Origin: Symbiodinium natans
Taxonomy: Eukaryota; Sar; Dinophyceae; Suessiales; Symbiodiniaceae
Direction of reading: 5' to 3'
DNA length: 64,000 nt
Assembly: GCA_905221605.1 (NCBI GenBank)
Contig: CAJNDS010000347.1
Location: forward strand, 780,001-844,000
Part shown: piece after piece, positions 20,322-30,445 of the stretch
Layout of the letters: the number at the start of each line of letters is the position of its first letter
How positions within the stretch are numbered: the stretch's first letter is position 1
Program-made: the position numbers and the translations under genes
Notes under the pieces: generated by a model
The model's database searches: none
What the model was told of the DNA's origin: nothing
What the model saw: only the letters and a program-made list of their open reading frames with translations

Positions 20322-22688
20322 ATGTCACAAACGGATCGCGTCGGGCTTGTGGCGAGTCTTGGTCAATGTGACGGCAGATACGCCAAAGCCATCGTGACTT
20401 GCGCAAGAGACACCCATTGGCAAGCCGGAGTGCGCATTCTGGCCGACATCTGTGTATTGAACGTCCTCCCGCAGGTGTACAGCTTCAGTGCCACCATGAC
20501 CGCCTGTGAGAAGGGTCGACAGTGGCAGATGGCCCTGCAATTGCTTTCACAGATGCCCTCAGCCAGAGTCGTGCCAAACGAGATCAGCTTTAATGCTGGC
20601 ATTAGTGCCTGTGAGAAAGCTGGCGAGTGGCAGATGGCCCTGGATTTGCTTTTGCTAATGCCCACAGCCAAAGTTGTGCCAAGCGAGATAAGCGTCAATG
20701 CAGTCATCAGCGCCTGCGGGAAAGGTGGTGAGTGGCAGATGGCCCTGCACTTGCTTTCTCAGATGCCGCTCGCCAGGCTTGTGCCCAACACCATCAGCCT
20801 CAATGGTTGCATCAGCGCTTTTGAGAAAGGTGGTGAGTGGCAGAAGGCCTTGCATGTGCTTCAGCAGATGCCGAATGGCAGAGTTGAGCCCGACGTGATC
20901 AGCTTCAATGCCGCCATGAGTGCCTGTGGGAAAGCTGGTGAGTGGCAGATGGCCTTTGATTTGCTTTCGCTAATGCCCACAGCCAAAGTTGTGCCAAGCG
21001 AGATAAGCTTTAATGCAAGCATCAGCGCCTGCGAGAAAGGTGGTGAGTGGCAGAAGGCCTTGCATGTGCTTCAGCAGATGCCGAATGGCAGAGTTCTGCC
21101 CGACGTAATCAGCTTCAATGCCACCATGAGTGCCTGTGGGAAAATTGGTGCGTGGCAGATGGCCTTGGACTTGCTCTTGCTGATGTCAACAGCCAGAGTT
21201 GTGCCAAACCAGATCAGTTTCAACGCCGGCATCAGTGCGTGTGAGAATGGTGGTGAGTGGCAGGCGGCCCTAGATTTGCTTTCGCAGATGCCGATGGCCA
21301 GAGTTGTGCCAGACGAGATCAGCTTCAATGCTGCCATCAGTGCCAGTGAGAAAGCTGGTGAGTGGCAGATAGCCATGCAGTTGCTTACGCAGCTGACGAC
21401 GGCTAGACTCTTGCCAAACGTGATCAGCTTCAGCGCCGGAATCGGTGCCTGTGCGAAAGATGGTGAGTGGCACGTAGCCTTGCATATACTGGCGCGAATG
21501 TCGATGGCCAGAGTTGTGCCCAACGAGATCAGCTTCAGTTCCGCCATCAGTGCCTGTCAGAAAGGTGGCCATTGGCAGATAGCCCTACAATTGCTTTCGC
21601 AGATGCTGCCGGTCAGAGTTGTGCCCAACGAGGTCAGTGTCAGTGCCGCCATCAGTACCTGTCAGAAAGCTGGTAAGTGGCAGACGGCCCTGCACTTGCT
21701 TTCTCAGATGCCGATCGCCAGACTTGTGCCCAATACCATCAGCTTCAATGGTTGCATCAGCGCTTTTGAGAAAGGTAATGAGTGGCAGAAGGCCTTGCAC
21801 TTGCTTCAGCAGATGCCCTCAGCCAGAGTCGTGCCAGACGAGATCAGCTTCAATGCCGCCATGAGTGCCTGTGAGAAAGCTGGCGAGTGGCAGATGGCCT
21901 TGGATTTGCTTTTGCTAATGCCCACAGCCAGAGTTGTGCCAAGCGAGGTAAGCGTTAATGCAGGCATCAGCGCTTGCGAGAAAGGTGGTGAGTGGCAGAT
22001 GGCCCTGCACTTGCTTTCTCAGATGCCGATCGCTAGACTTGTGCCAAATACCATCAGCTTCAATGGTTGCATCAGCGCTTTTGAGAAAGGTGGTGAGTGG
22101 CAGAAGGGCTTGCATGTGCTTCAGCAGATGCCGAATGGCAGAGTTCTGCCCGACGTGATCAGCTTCAATGCCACCATGAGTGCCTGTGGGAAAATTGGTG
22201 CGTGGCAGATAGCCTTGGACTTGTTTTCGCGGATGTCGACAGCCAGAGTTGTGCCAAGCCAGATCAGTTTCAACGCCGGCATCAGTGCGTGTGAGAATGG
22301 TGGTGAGTGGCAGGCGGCCCTAGATTTGCTTTCGCAGATGCCGATGACCAGAGTTGTGCCAGACGAGATCAGCTTCAATGCTGCCATCAGTGCCTGCGAG
22401 AAAGGTGCTGCATGGCAAATGGCTCTCCATTTGCTTGCGGTCATGCTGCAAGCCGGAGGTGTACCAACCGCGATCAGCTTCAATGCCGCCATCAGCGCCT
22501 GTGAGAAGGGCAGCAATTGGAAGATGGCCCTGCACTTGCTTTCGCAGATGCCGACCGCCAGAATCGTTCCGGATGAGGTCAGCCTCAGTGCCAGCATCCG
22601 CGCTTGTGAGGCTCGCGCTGAGTTGCTGCCGACCCTGCCGTTGCTCGCGCAGACGCGGCGCCAGCTTTGCGAGCGCGCCTGCAGGTGA
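20322..22688 (+). CDS. Intronless P-class-like PPR protein, 788 aa
   Basis: A sequence-specific RNA-binding protein, by family knowledge most likely for organelle transcripts. A degenerate unit occupies residues 17-51, twenty exact 35-residue units run from 52 to 751, and a partial unit ends the protein (752-788). Each unit has the form xISFNAAISACEKGGEW then xMALxLLSQMPxARVVPx; the Trp at position 17 is nearly invariant. Position 5 is Asn in most units and Ser in units 1, 10-12 and 21; position 35 is Asp, Asn or Ser (Thr once). No Smr, DYW or PGB-type C-terminal domain and no clear targeting peptide are visible, so the N terminus may be incomplete. Units 2-4 closely match 14-16, and 6-8 match 16-18, showing internal duplications. 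The absence of introns contrasts with the other PPR loci here. The start at 20322 is the first in-frame ATG after the upstream repeats. Confidence 0.95.
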   Translation: MSQTDRVGLVASLGQCDGRYAKAIVTCARDTHWQAGVRILADICVLNVLPQVYSFSATMTACEKGRQWQMALQLLSQMPSARVVPNEISFNAGISACEKAGEWQMALDLLLLMPTAKVVPSEISVNAVISACGKGGEWQMALHLLSQMPLARLVPNTISLNGCISAFEKGGEWQKALHVLQQMPNGRVEPDVISFNAAMSACGKAGEWQMAFDLLSLMPTAKVVPSEISFNASISACEKGGEWQKALHVLQQMPNGRVLPDVISFNATMSACGKIGAWQMALDLLLLMSTARVVPNQISFNAGISACENGGEWQAALDLLSQMPMARVVPDEISFNAAISASEKAGEWQIAMQLLTQLTTARLLPNVISFSAGIGACAKDGEWHVALHILARMSMARVVPNEISFSSAISACQKGGHWQIALQLLSQMLPVRVVPNEVSVSAAISTCQKAGKWQTALHLLSQMPIARLVPNTISFNGCISAFEKGNEWQKALHLLQQMPSARVVPDEISFNAAMSACEKAGEWQMALDLLLLMPTARVVPSEVSVNAGISACEKGGEWQMALHLLSQMPIARLVPNTISFNGCISAFEKGGEWQKGLHVLQQMPNGRVLPDVISFNATMSACGKIGAWQIALDLFSRMSTARVVPSQISFNAGISACENGGEWQAALDLLSQMPMTRVVPDEISFNAAISACEKGAAWQMALHLLAVMLQAGGVPTAISFNAAISACEKGSNWKMALHLLSQMPTARIVPDEVSLSASIRACEARAELLPTLPLLAQTRRQLCERACR

Positions 22689-23750
22689 CGGGAGGGGCCC
22701 CAGGTGGGGTTGCGGGGGATCTTTCGGGTTGATGGCTGTCATCGAATTTTGCCCTCCCCCCCCCCCCCCCCCCAGTGAAGAACTCCCTGGGCCTCAAGCC
22801 TTTTGAAACCCCAAGTCCCCCCTCAACCCTAAACCCGAGTGCCCCGCACCCCGCAACCCGGTTTAGGGCTTCTTAGCAGGGTTTAGGATTTTCAGTTAGG
22901 GTTCAGGGTTGTGGATTTAGTTAGGGTTCCTGCTTGTAGAATTGACCCCGGCATAGGACCTGAAGAGTTGACGGCCACAGCCATCGGGTTCACAAACAAG
23001 TTCGCTTTTGAGGTTGGTGCTTCCTTTGTGCCCTGCTACTGTCGAGTGTGCCAGCCGCAGCCCGAAAACCTAAACTCTTTGCCCCAACCGCTACACGCGG
23101 ACTGGGTACTCATAAATAGGGTTACAAGGACTCTAAATAAAGATATCACCATAGTGATCCTACTTATGACCCTGCTTGCAAGTACCCATGAACCTGCAAG
23201 TAGAGTTGCGGACTCTTCGTAAGCCTTTCCACAGCCCTGCCGAGGCAAGCTGGCCTAGACCCTCCTCCGACGGACTTCCGCGCCCGTACGGGCGCGTGAA
23301 AAGAGGGGGGCTGCGAGGAGGGTTTAGGGTTTACGTTTCTCGGGCTCCTAGGGCCTGATTTTCATGGCGTTTTATCGGGCGAGAGGCAGTGCAGGGGGTG
23401 TAAGCGCTCTGTGGGTTCTACGCTTTATGGCGAAGTTGGCGCAGTTGTCACGGGCTGGGCATGATAGACAACAATCCCAGATGAGGACGCAGAGCCAATC
23501 GTCTTCCTGTATCAGGTTTACTGGGGGCCGGAGTGGGCCTGTATTCTCTTTCTTTTTTTTGGGTTCCGGTTTTATTGTAAGCCCCCTTTGCAGCCAACAG
23601 GTTAGGGCTTAGGTTGTAGGGCTCCTAGGGATTGGTAGGGTTAAGCAGGGTTTCTATACAATACAAGTTGATAGGAGATACTCATCAGAACAGCATGTCT
23701 CAGGAGTTGTGCTTCCGCAGGGTTTAGGGTTTAGGGTTTCGGGTTTAGGG
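22689..23750. other. No gene supported; partial MITE family 1
   Basis: C run at 22756-22773, then unassigned DNA. A right-half copy of MITE family 1 lies at about 23101-23206, ending TACCCATGAACCTGCAAGTAG. The ORF at 22911-23222 runs into that element and has no motif. TTTAGGG occurs at 23720-23745. Confidence 0.55.
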
Positions 23751-23871
23751 CGCTTTCTCCCAAAGAGCCCCTAGTGAGAATACACACTACAGAGTGGCTG
23801 AGCTTGCAAGGACGGAAGTGCCTTGAACTGGTTAGGCCCGACAGCATCGACTACTCTTTGCACAGGAACAC

Positions 23872-23972
23872 TCGGGATGTTGCCCCCCCTATACTTAGCC
23901 CTTAATAGGGATTATATTAGGGGTACTATAATCCCTACTAAGGACTGTTCGTATAAGGGGGAACACCCCAAA
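23872..23972. mobile_element. MITE family 2 copy
   Basis: CTCGGGATGTTGCCCC on the left, GGGGGAACACCCCAA on the right; the interior AATAGGGATTATA and CTAAGGACTGTTCGTATAAG matches the other copies. Confidence 0.8.
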
Positions 23973-24154
23973 TTCTTCCTCATAAAGGCAATATAGGAGT
24001 TAATGTGTTTTGTTTTTCTGGGGGTTCTTAATAGTTTAAGCAAATAGTAGTCTAGAGCAAATTTGGAGAAGTGGATCCGATAGGATCGACACGACTTCCA
24101 TGTCTACATCTTGGGCCAGGGGCATTCTGGGAGTGCGGCAGAGTCGCTCTCGGA

Positions 24155-24330
24155 GGTTTAGGGGTTCAGTCTTTTTTGGGGGGTTTAGGGGTTTAGTTTT
24201 TTTGTTTAGGGTTTAGGGGTTTAGGGGGTTTAGGGGATTTAGGGGTTCAGGGGTTTAGGGGTTTAGGGGTTTGGGGGTTTAGGGGGTTTAGGGGTTCAGG
24301 GGTTTAAGGGTTTCGGGTTTCGGGCCGCAT
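24155..24330. repeat. TTTAGGGG octamer array
   Basis: Repeated TTTAGGGG/TTCAGGGG octamers, G-strand orientation; an 8-mer variant like the C-strand one at 16436. Confidence 0.88.
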
Positions 24331-24530
24331 GAAGCCGCGTTTAGCCTTGGCGTATCTCCCTCATCAGCCAGCTGAGGTGTCCAGACTCCAAAACAAGGAA
24401 AGTGGGAGCATCCAACGGGATCCCCAAACCCTGTAAGCTTAATCATATGTGCAAGACAGCGTAAGAGCTAGCATGAACAGCTTCCAGTATCGGGTATAGT
24501 GGCACGGTTGCTCAAGCTATATATGTATAG

Positions 24531-24560
24531 AGAAAGAGAGAGAGAGAGAGAGAGGGAGAC

Positions 24561-24594
<34 letters not shown>

Positions 24595-24660
24595 CGAGAG
24601 CGAGAGAGAGCGAGAGAGAGAGAGAGAGAGGGAGAGAGAAAGAGATAACAAAAAGAAGGA
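24531..24660. repeat. GA microsatellite
   Basis: About 120 bases of (GA)n with a few GC and GG interruptions, purine-only over long stretches. The minus-strand Ser/Leu ORF through it is an artefact. Confidence 0.95.
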
Positions 24661-25090
24661 AGGAAGAGAGATGCGTTTCTTAAAACATGCCCGCTGCTGC
24701 TACTTTGAGGCCTACACTTTCCAGAGAAAGCATTCGAAACAGCAGCCGAGACCAACTTGAAGCTATTTCTCAACTCTACCGGGGTTTGCACCCATCTCTC
24801 CATGAACCGCCGCTGGCTCTGAGTCTCAAGTTCTCGGGCACAGAACCTAAGACCTTCAGAAACCCCAATCCCACCAATGCCTGTAAACCCCTATGTTGCC
24901 CTCCTTAAGCCCGGTAAACCCTGTTAGGCCAGACCCCTCATACCCGCTGAGAGCCCCCTTATATAAACCTTCTGAACCTCCCCAAAAGCGCCCCTTAGAA
25001 CTTCAATGGGTTCGCAAGTCAAGGCCGCATCAACCCTACTACAACAAAACCTGAAAGACCGAGCAGCCCAACAAGCCCTACAAGTCCCGT
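24661..25090. other. No gene supported
   Basis: The plus ORF at 24687-24908 has mixed composition and no motif; the minus ORF is microsatellite-derived. Confidence 0.4.
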
Positions 25091-25094
25091 TGTA

Positions 25095-25460
25095 ATCTCA
25101 ACTCTAAACCCTAAACCCCAAGCCCCAAAACTTAAACCCCAAAGCCAAAACCCTAAACCTTAAGCCCTAAACCCTAAGCCCTAAACCCTAAACCCGAAAA
25201 CTTCAACCCCAAAGCCAAAACCCTAAACCCTAAACCCTAAACCCTAAAACTCTCAACCCTACATGCCCCGGGATCATGGAGCCCGTGCAGCGCCGTCCAG
25301 ACCGGAGGACGTCCCTGCTGGCGCACCAGGCGGGCTTGGGTTTCGGGTTTCGGGTTTCGGGTTTAGGGCTTCGGGTTTAGGGTTTCGGGTTTAGGGTTTA
25401 GGGTTTCGGGTTTAGGGTTGAGGGTTTGGGGTTTAGGGTTTAGGGCTTAGGGTTTTGGAG
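25095..25460. repeat. Heptamer arrays in both orientations
   Basis: CCCTAAA/CCCCAAA at 25098-25262, a 70-base GC-rich island at 25263-25335, then TTTCGGG/TTTAGGG at 25336-25455, giving an inverted arrangement around the island. Confidence 0.88.
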
Positions 25461-25567
25461 TGAAGGGGAGTTTGGGGGGTTTTAAGGGGGCTTAGAGCGT
25501 TTGGGGAATTGAGGTGGCCTTCAAACCTGTCTTGCAAGCATGTCGGTTGAAGGCTTGCGGCCCCTGG

Positions 25568-25635
25568 TGCTAGGGAATCAGGGAATGAGGGTCCTAAATG
25601 TACCCCTCGTACCTGATTCCCCCATTCCCTAGCTA
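25568..25635. mobile_element. Inverted-repeat element with GGGAAT arms
   Basis: CTAGGGAATCAGGGAATGAG on the left and its near inverse CTGATTCCCCCATTCCCTAG on the right. A relative at 57180-57250 uses the same GGGAATGAGGG arms. Confidence 0.7.
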
Positions 25636-25828
25636 AGAACCAGGTGCAGGACCATGGCTTAGGGCATTGAGTTTAGGGTTTAGGGTCTAGGGTTCAGGGT
25701 TTAGGGTTTAGGGTTTAGGGTTTGGAGGGCGAGGGTTTATCACTCCAAAAGCTTGCGAGGGGGGGCTCCCCTCAGACACACACCCCACACTCCTGCACTC
25801 TGAGCCCTAAATCCTCAACGGTAAGTGC

Positions 25829-25900
25829 TTGGGATGTTCCCCCTTTTATTGACAGTCCTTAATCGGGCTTCTAGTACCCCTTTTATTAAACGCCCCCCTG
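25829..25900. mobile_element. MITE family 2, left half
   Basis: TTGGGATGTTCCCCCTTTTA, then TGACAGTCCTTAATCGGG, matching the left half of the copy at 35692. The right end is missing; a related right part may be at 26110-26210 (CCCTATTCAGGACTGTTGGC). Confidence 0.7.
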
Positions 25901-26603
25901 ATTATAAAAAAAGACTTTCCAGAAAATCCTGCCGAAACCGACCCTGCCAATTTTAAGCCCTATTCGGAATTTAGGGGGGGGGGGGGGGTTCAGGGCTCCC
26001 AAAACCCTCAAGCCAAGCAACATCCTGAAGCTTTCCCTCCCTTCCCTCCCAGTCATTTCGCAGCACGTACCTGTCTGTCCTGTCTGTGAGCCCGGCCTTC
26101 CTCACTCCCCTAATAATAATAAAGAGTTTCTATGGGGGGGGTCCGTTTAACATTAGGGGGAAGGGACTATTAGAGTCCCTATTCAGGACTGTTGGCGTAA
26201 GTGGCCACGCACCCCAGCAAAGACTCCTTCAGTGCTACTTTCGGGTTCTTGTTGGTGGCTCCCCAAGGTTGAAAAAGTTGAGTGGGCAAGGCTCTTCTGC
26301 TGGAAAGGGGTTAGGGGTTAGGGTCACAAGGGTTTGGGGTTAGGGTTTAGGGTTTTGGGGTTTAGAGTTTAGGGTTTAGGGTTTAGCCCTTCCTAGGCAG
26401 GCCTTGGGGGGTGTTTTAAGGGCAGTTGCATGAGCCTTTCATATTTGATTTAGAAGGGGCATATAAGGGGTATAGAAGGGGTCCCCTTCTAAGGGCCCAT
26501 ACAAAGGGTTTAGGGTTTAGGGTTTAGGGTTTAGGGTTTAGGGCTTAGGGAAACTACCCTAAGAGCCTCCCACGCGGTCCTTGGGTTTCGGGCGCTGCTG
26601 CAG
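25901..26603. other. G run, MITE remnant and TTTAGGG arrays
   Basis: G run at 25974-25988, MITE-2-like remnant at 26110-26210, TTTAGGG at 26340-26385 and 26506-26550. The short ORF at 26086-26343 spans the remnant and is not supported. Confidence 0.6.
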
Positions 26604-26666
26604 GAGCTGAGCAGCACAGTCCACAGCTTCATCAACCGCGAGCGGAGCGTCCAGGATGTCACCAAG
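26604..26666 (+). CDS. Exon of unknown helical protein, left of introner
   Basis: After GCTGCAG|G, 21 codons read ELSSTVHSFINRERSVQDVT then K, ending at a GC donor (CACCAAG|GCTGGC). Splicing across the array continues in frame as AAG(L). The charged, helix-forming sequence looks coding. The family is not recognised. Confidence 0.5.
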
Positions 26667-26799
26667 GCTGGCCCTAAACCCTAAACCCTAAACCCTAAAC
26701 CCTAAACCCTAAACCCTAAACCCTAAACCCTAAACCCTAAACCCTAAACCCTAAACCCTACACCCTAAACCCTAAGCCCTAAACCGTGCTGTCACCAAG
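26667..26799. mobile_element. Heptamer-filled intron flanked by 14-bp direct repeats
   Basis: About 15 CCCTAAA units sit between two perfect copies of TGTCACCAAGGCTG (26657-26670 and 26790-26803). Each copy contains AAG|GC, so the left copy supplies a GC donor and the right copy the AG acceptor. Removing 26667-26799 restores one continuous reading frame. This is the expected structure of an introner insertion. Confidence 0.8.
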
Positions 26800-26810
26800 G
26801 CTGCGGGCTT
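26800..26810 (+). CDS. Short exon right of introner
   Basis: GCTGCGGGCTT followed by the standard donor GTAAAG. Read with 26604-26666 it gives ...DVTKAAG(L). The next exon was not found. Confidence 0.4.
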
Positions 26811-28429
26811 GTAAAGACTTCGGTTGTTCGCTCGCAAGCACCAGAAAGCTAAACCCGCCTTATCGTCCCAACCCCAGGCTGACCCCCCAAAGAGTCCTAA
26901 CCCTACACTCTAAACCCTAAACCCTCCACCCCTAAACCCTAAACCCTAAACCCAGTCTGCAAGGAACAGGGTTGCTGCAGGTCGAGGCTGTGCGTTCGAG
27001 CCTTGCAGGTCAAAGACCCAAACCTAAGCCCCAAAGGGGTTTAGGGTTTAGGGTTTAGGGTTTAGAGTTTAGGGTTTAGGGTTTAGGGCTCAGGGTTTAG
27101 GTATATATGAGTCTTGTTGGGAGCACGACAGGATCGAACTATTATGAGGTTTAAGGGTTTGGTGTTTAGCGCTTAGGGTTCAGGTTCAGGATTTAGGGGC
27201 AGAACTTGGGGTTTAGGCCTTAGGGTTCGGGGCTCAACGCCAGAGTCCACTTTTGCACATAAGGGACTGCGCTACAACACCCGAGAAGATGGTTTCAAAA
27301 TATGGGCCATAGTTCACAACACTATCCATAGAGGATTTTGGGAAACTATAAGGGTTCACGCCCAAACACTAAACATCAAACACTGAACCCTAATTAAACA
27401 CTAGACTAAACACTAAACACTAGACTCTGCTGGGGGTTTAGGGTTTGGGGTTTAGGGTTTAGGGTAGATGCTACGTTTCATCTTGTGTTGTTGTTAAATC
27501 AGCCCAAAGATATGCTAAACATGCTATGTTGACTGGGATTCTGAGGACAGTGTAGAATCGCAAGAATAGCCACAGCGTTTGAGAACTGCATTGTTTCTCT
27601 CTGTGGGGCGCATGGCTATGGCTTGAGAGTACGAAGCCCAAAAACCCAAAACCCAAAACTCAAAACCCTAAGCCCTGAGCCCTGAGCCCTACGTCCTAAA
27701 CCCGAAATCTTAAACCCTAAACCCTAAATCCAACCCTCCCTTGTTTTAAGGGTGTAGAGGCTATTCTGGGTTGGGACGGTGTCGATCCCCTCTCCTGAGT
27801 GGAGGCCCTTCGGCACGGGCAGGACCTGCACTCTGAGGGAGTTGAGGGTTTAGGGTTGAGGGTTTAGGGCTGAGGGTTTAGGGTTTAGGGATTAAGGTTT
27901 AGGGTTCAGGGTTTAGGTCTGAGGGTTTAGGGTTTAGACCTATCGGTGGCGTCGTTCAGGCTTCGGAGTATGCATTTGCACGTGGAGTGTTCACAGGGAG
28001 GTGTTGGCCAGATTCGGTGAAGGGCGGGGAGGCGTCCGGGGGCATGTTTCTACTAGCTGTTTCAATTGAACCCTACCCTGGAAGAGTTTAACAACGCAAC
28101 ATCTTGAACCCCAAGACCTCTAAGGGATGGGTGTTAGAGAAACTTGAAGCTGCTCCATGTGTTGGTGCAGGGTCTAAAGTTGCGGGGCTAAGGCTTCGGG
28201 TTTTGGGGTTCAGGTTATCAGGACCTCGGGTTGAGGATTTAGGTTGTAAGTGTTTGGGGTAGGGTTAAGGCCAAGGAAGGTCGGCGGTAGCTTCCTGCCT
28301 AGAGCCGGTCAACCCCCGGCCCGAGAGTTTAGGGTTTATAGATTTACAAGGGGTGTCGTGTTTGGGGTAGATGAGTTTAAGCCCTAAGCCACTCAACAGG
28401 GTTTGGCGTTTGGGTGTTGAAGGTTACCC
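26811..28429. other. No gene supported; scattered arrays
   Basis: CCCTAAA at 26905-26953, TTTAGGG at 27036-27100, CACTAAA at 27365-27425, TTTAGGG at 27433-27465, C-strand units at 27640-27735, TTTAGGG/TTGAGGG at 27840-27940. Short minus ORFs show no motif. Confidence 0.55.
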
Positions 28430-28545
28430 TAAACCCTAAACCCTAAACCCTAAACCCTAAACCCTAAACCCTAAACCCTAAACCCTAAACCCTAAACCCT
28501 AAACCCTAAACCCTAAACCCTAAACCCTAAACCCTAAACCTTTCA
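28429..28545. repeat. Perfect CCCTAAA array
   Basis: About 16 uninterrupted CCCTAAA units. Confidence 0.97.
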
Positions 28546-28665
28546 AAGCCGACTGAAGAGTTGCTTGCCGCCGCACCCCGCAGCGTGGTAGCAGTCGCGT
28601 CGGGTCGGCTCACGCCCAGTGCCGCGGCAATGACGGGAGGCTTGCGGAGGGTTCGAGTGCAGGTT

Positions 28666-28922
28666 GCTTGGAGGCTCAGGGTACTTAGAACCCAATTATA
28701 ATCGCAATATAGGGGTCGGAAAAAAACTTCTAATAGTATTCCCTCATGGTCCCTGTAGAGTTATACCATAATTACCCCCCAAAACTCCAGTCTTATTCTT
28801 AAGAGTCTAATTCTTAAGGCCCCTACAGCACACCTATAAGCTCCTCAAGTACCCTAATAGGCTTACAATTGGGTTGTATGTGCAGTGACGATTGGGCTAC
28901 TAAGTACCATGAGCCTCCAAGT
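28666..28922. mobile_element. MITE family 1, long variant
   Basis: Left end GCTTGGAGGCTCAGGGTACT and right end AGTACCATGAGCCTCCAAG form terminal inverted repeats. At 257 bases it is about twice the intact copy at 14936 and has a different interior, so it may hold an inserted or unrelated core. Confidence 0.8.
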
Positions 28923-29772
28923 CTGGTTTCCCCACATGCTCGAAATTCACAAAGCAAAAGACCCCCTAAACTCTAAGCTACGCTTGAGCCCTGAACTTGA
29001 ACTTCTTCCCCACACCCCCACCTCGCCCCTACACCTCCCCCCCAAGTACCTAGTGAACACTAGAGTTACTCTGTTCCAGGAAACCCTAAAGAAATTAAGC
29101 CCAAGAGCACTAAAGGCTCTAAAGTCCTAAACCCTATGAGGATCCGTAAGTTGTGTTCGGGGGGCTCAGTTCACAACCTCGCACTGTGCATCTCAGGGTT
29201 TAGGGTTTAGGGCTTAGGGTTTAGGGGTTGGGGTTTGGGGTTTAGGGTTTACTTAACAAGGATCCCCATTGAAGGGCCTTGGCTCAAGGCGCTCTGGCAG
29301 AAGAGTGCTTCTCCAGTAGAATTAGACTTCCTGCCCCTTTGGGCACGTCTGGGCGACCTTTGTCCATACCCTCTTGGGAGCACGGCGTAGCAGCATGCGC
29401 GCCTATCCATGCCGTGCGCCCGCCGGTGCACGTAGCAGGAGCATGGGGTTGCGAGAGACGCTGGAGCGTCTGCAGGGGGTGGAACCTCGGCCACCAAATA
29501 TGAACCTAGAAGAGGGTTTCGGCTTCGGGGTTCGGGTCCACGTACCTGAAACTGCATGATGGAAGTAGAGCGTGCCGGTATATGGGGGTCAGCATAGTAG
29601 TGTATAATCCCAACTCTAAGACCCCCAAACCCAAAACCCAAAACCCAAAACCCAAAACCCAAAACCCTAAACCCTAAACCCTAAACCCTAAACCCGAACC
29701 CCGAAACCCGAAACCCGAAACCCTAAACCCTAAACCCTAAACCCTAACTACGCCCTAACTAAACCCTCCAAG
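28923..29772. other. No gene supported; arrays
   Basis: TTTAGGG at 29197-29255, and CCCAAAA/CCCTAAA/CCCGAAA at 29625-29755. ORFs on both strands across 29249-29662 overlap and cannot be separated; none has a recognised motif. Confidence 0.45.
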
Positions 29773-29853
29773 GAACGGCCGGCCACCGACAGAAACATCG
29801 AGGAGCTGATCACACCGCAGCTGCTCTGGCAGTGGCGTCGGGCTCCGAGGCAC
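29773..29853 (+). CDS. Probable upstream exon of PPR locus C
   Basis: After CTCCAAG|G reads ERPATDRNIEELITPQLLWQ then WRRAPRH, ending at a GT donor (CAC|GTGGGC). Both ends are in phase 0 and the next exon (30019) also starts in phase 0. It has no PPR motif and would form the non-repeat N-terminal part. The link is inferred from position. Confidence 0.4.
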
Positions 29854-30018
29854 GTGGGCCGAGTACTTTCGGAGCCTGGGATCCCCCCAATAGGGCCAGC
29901 GGCTCCCCACTTTTTTTTTTGGGGTGGGGGGCGGGGGGGGCGGCTTAATTAAGCAAAACCCGTAAACCCCAAAGAAGGGCCTGCTGTTTCTTGCTGGGAT
30001 ATCTCCTGGGAGACCCAG

Positions 30019-30445
30019 GAGCTGAAAGCCCTGCGTCGGGAAGACTTGGCGAGTGCCCTCTTGGGTGTGCTGGAGCGAGGTGGCAAGATAAGCCTGGGGC
30101 CACCAGAATACACCACCGCCATGAGTGCCTGCGGAAAGGCCTCACAGTGGCAGCTGGCGGTGCATCTCTTTGGTGCCATGCTGAAGTCCCAGATTCTACC
30201 GGAGGTCGTCAGCTACACCGCAGCCATCAGCTCCTGTGAGAGTGGCCGGCAGTGGCAGCTGGCCCTGCATCTCTTCCACGGCATGCACCAGGCCAGGATT
30301 GCGGCCGACGTCTTCAGCTACAGCGCCGCTATCAGCTCCTTCGGGAAGGGCAGGCAGTGGGAGGCAGCGGTGCACCTCTTCAATGCCATGCACAAGGCCA
30401 AAGTTGTCCCCAACGTCTTCAGCTACACTGCCACCATCAGCTCCT
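30019..30445 (+). CDS. PPR protein exon (locus C, main N-terminal exon)
   Basis: Starts after ACCCAG|G with ELKALRREDLASALLGVLE, then PPR units beginning PEYTTAMSACGKASQWQLAV, PEVVSYTAAISSCESGRQW, ADVFSYSAAISSFGKGRQW and PNVFSYTATISS. The exon ends one base into the Cys codon of the last unit (TCCT|GTGACT). The frame continues to a TAG at 30451, which is intronic. Joining to 30773 rebuilds SSCEKGRQW. Likely an RNA-binding organelle protein. Confidence 0.85.

Noticed and set aside
21071-22742. Large minus-strand ORFs (140-158 codons) opposite PPR locus B
   Set aside because: They are antisense shadows of the repeated PPR coding sequence, repeating with the same 105-base period.
24468-24803. 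111-codon Ser/Leu ORF on the minus strand
   Set aside because: It is translation of the GA microsatellite.
26985-27010. GTGCGTTCGAGCC resembling a tRNA T-arm
   Set aside because: The flanking bases do not pair into a 5-bp stem and no D-arm or acceptor stem is found.
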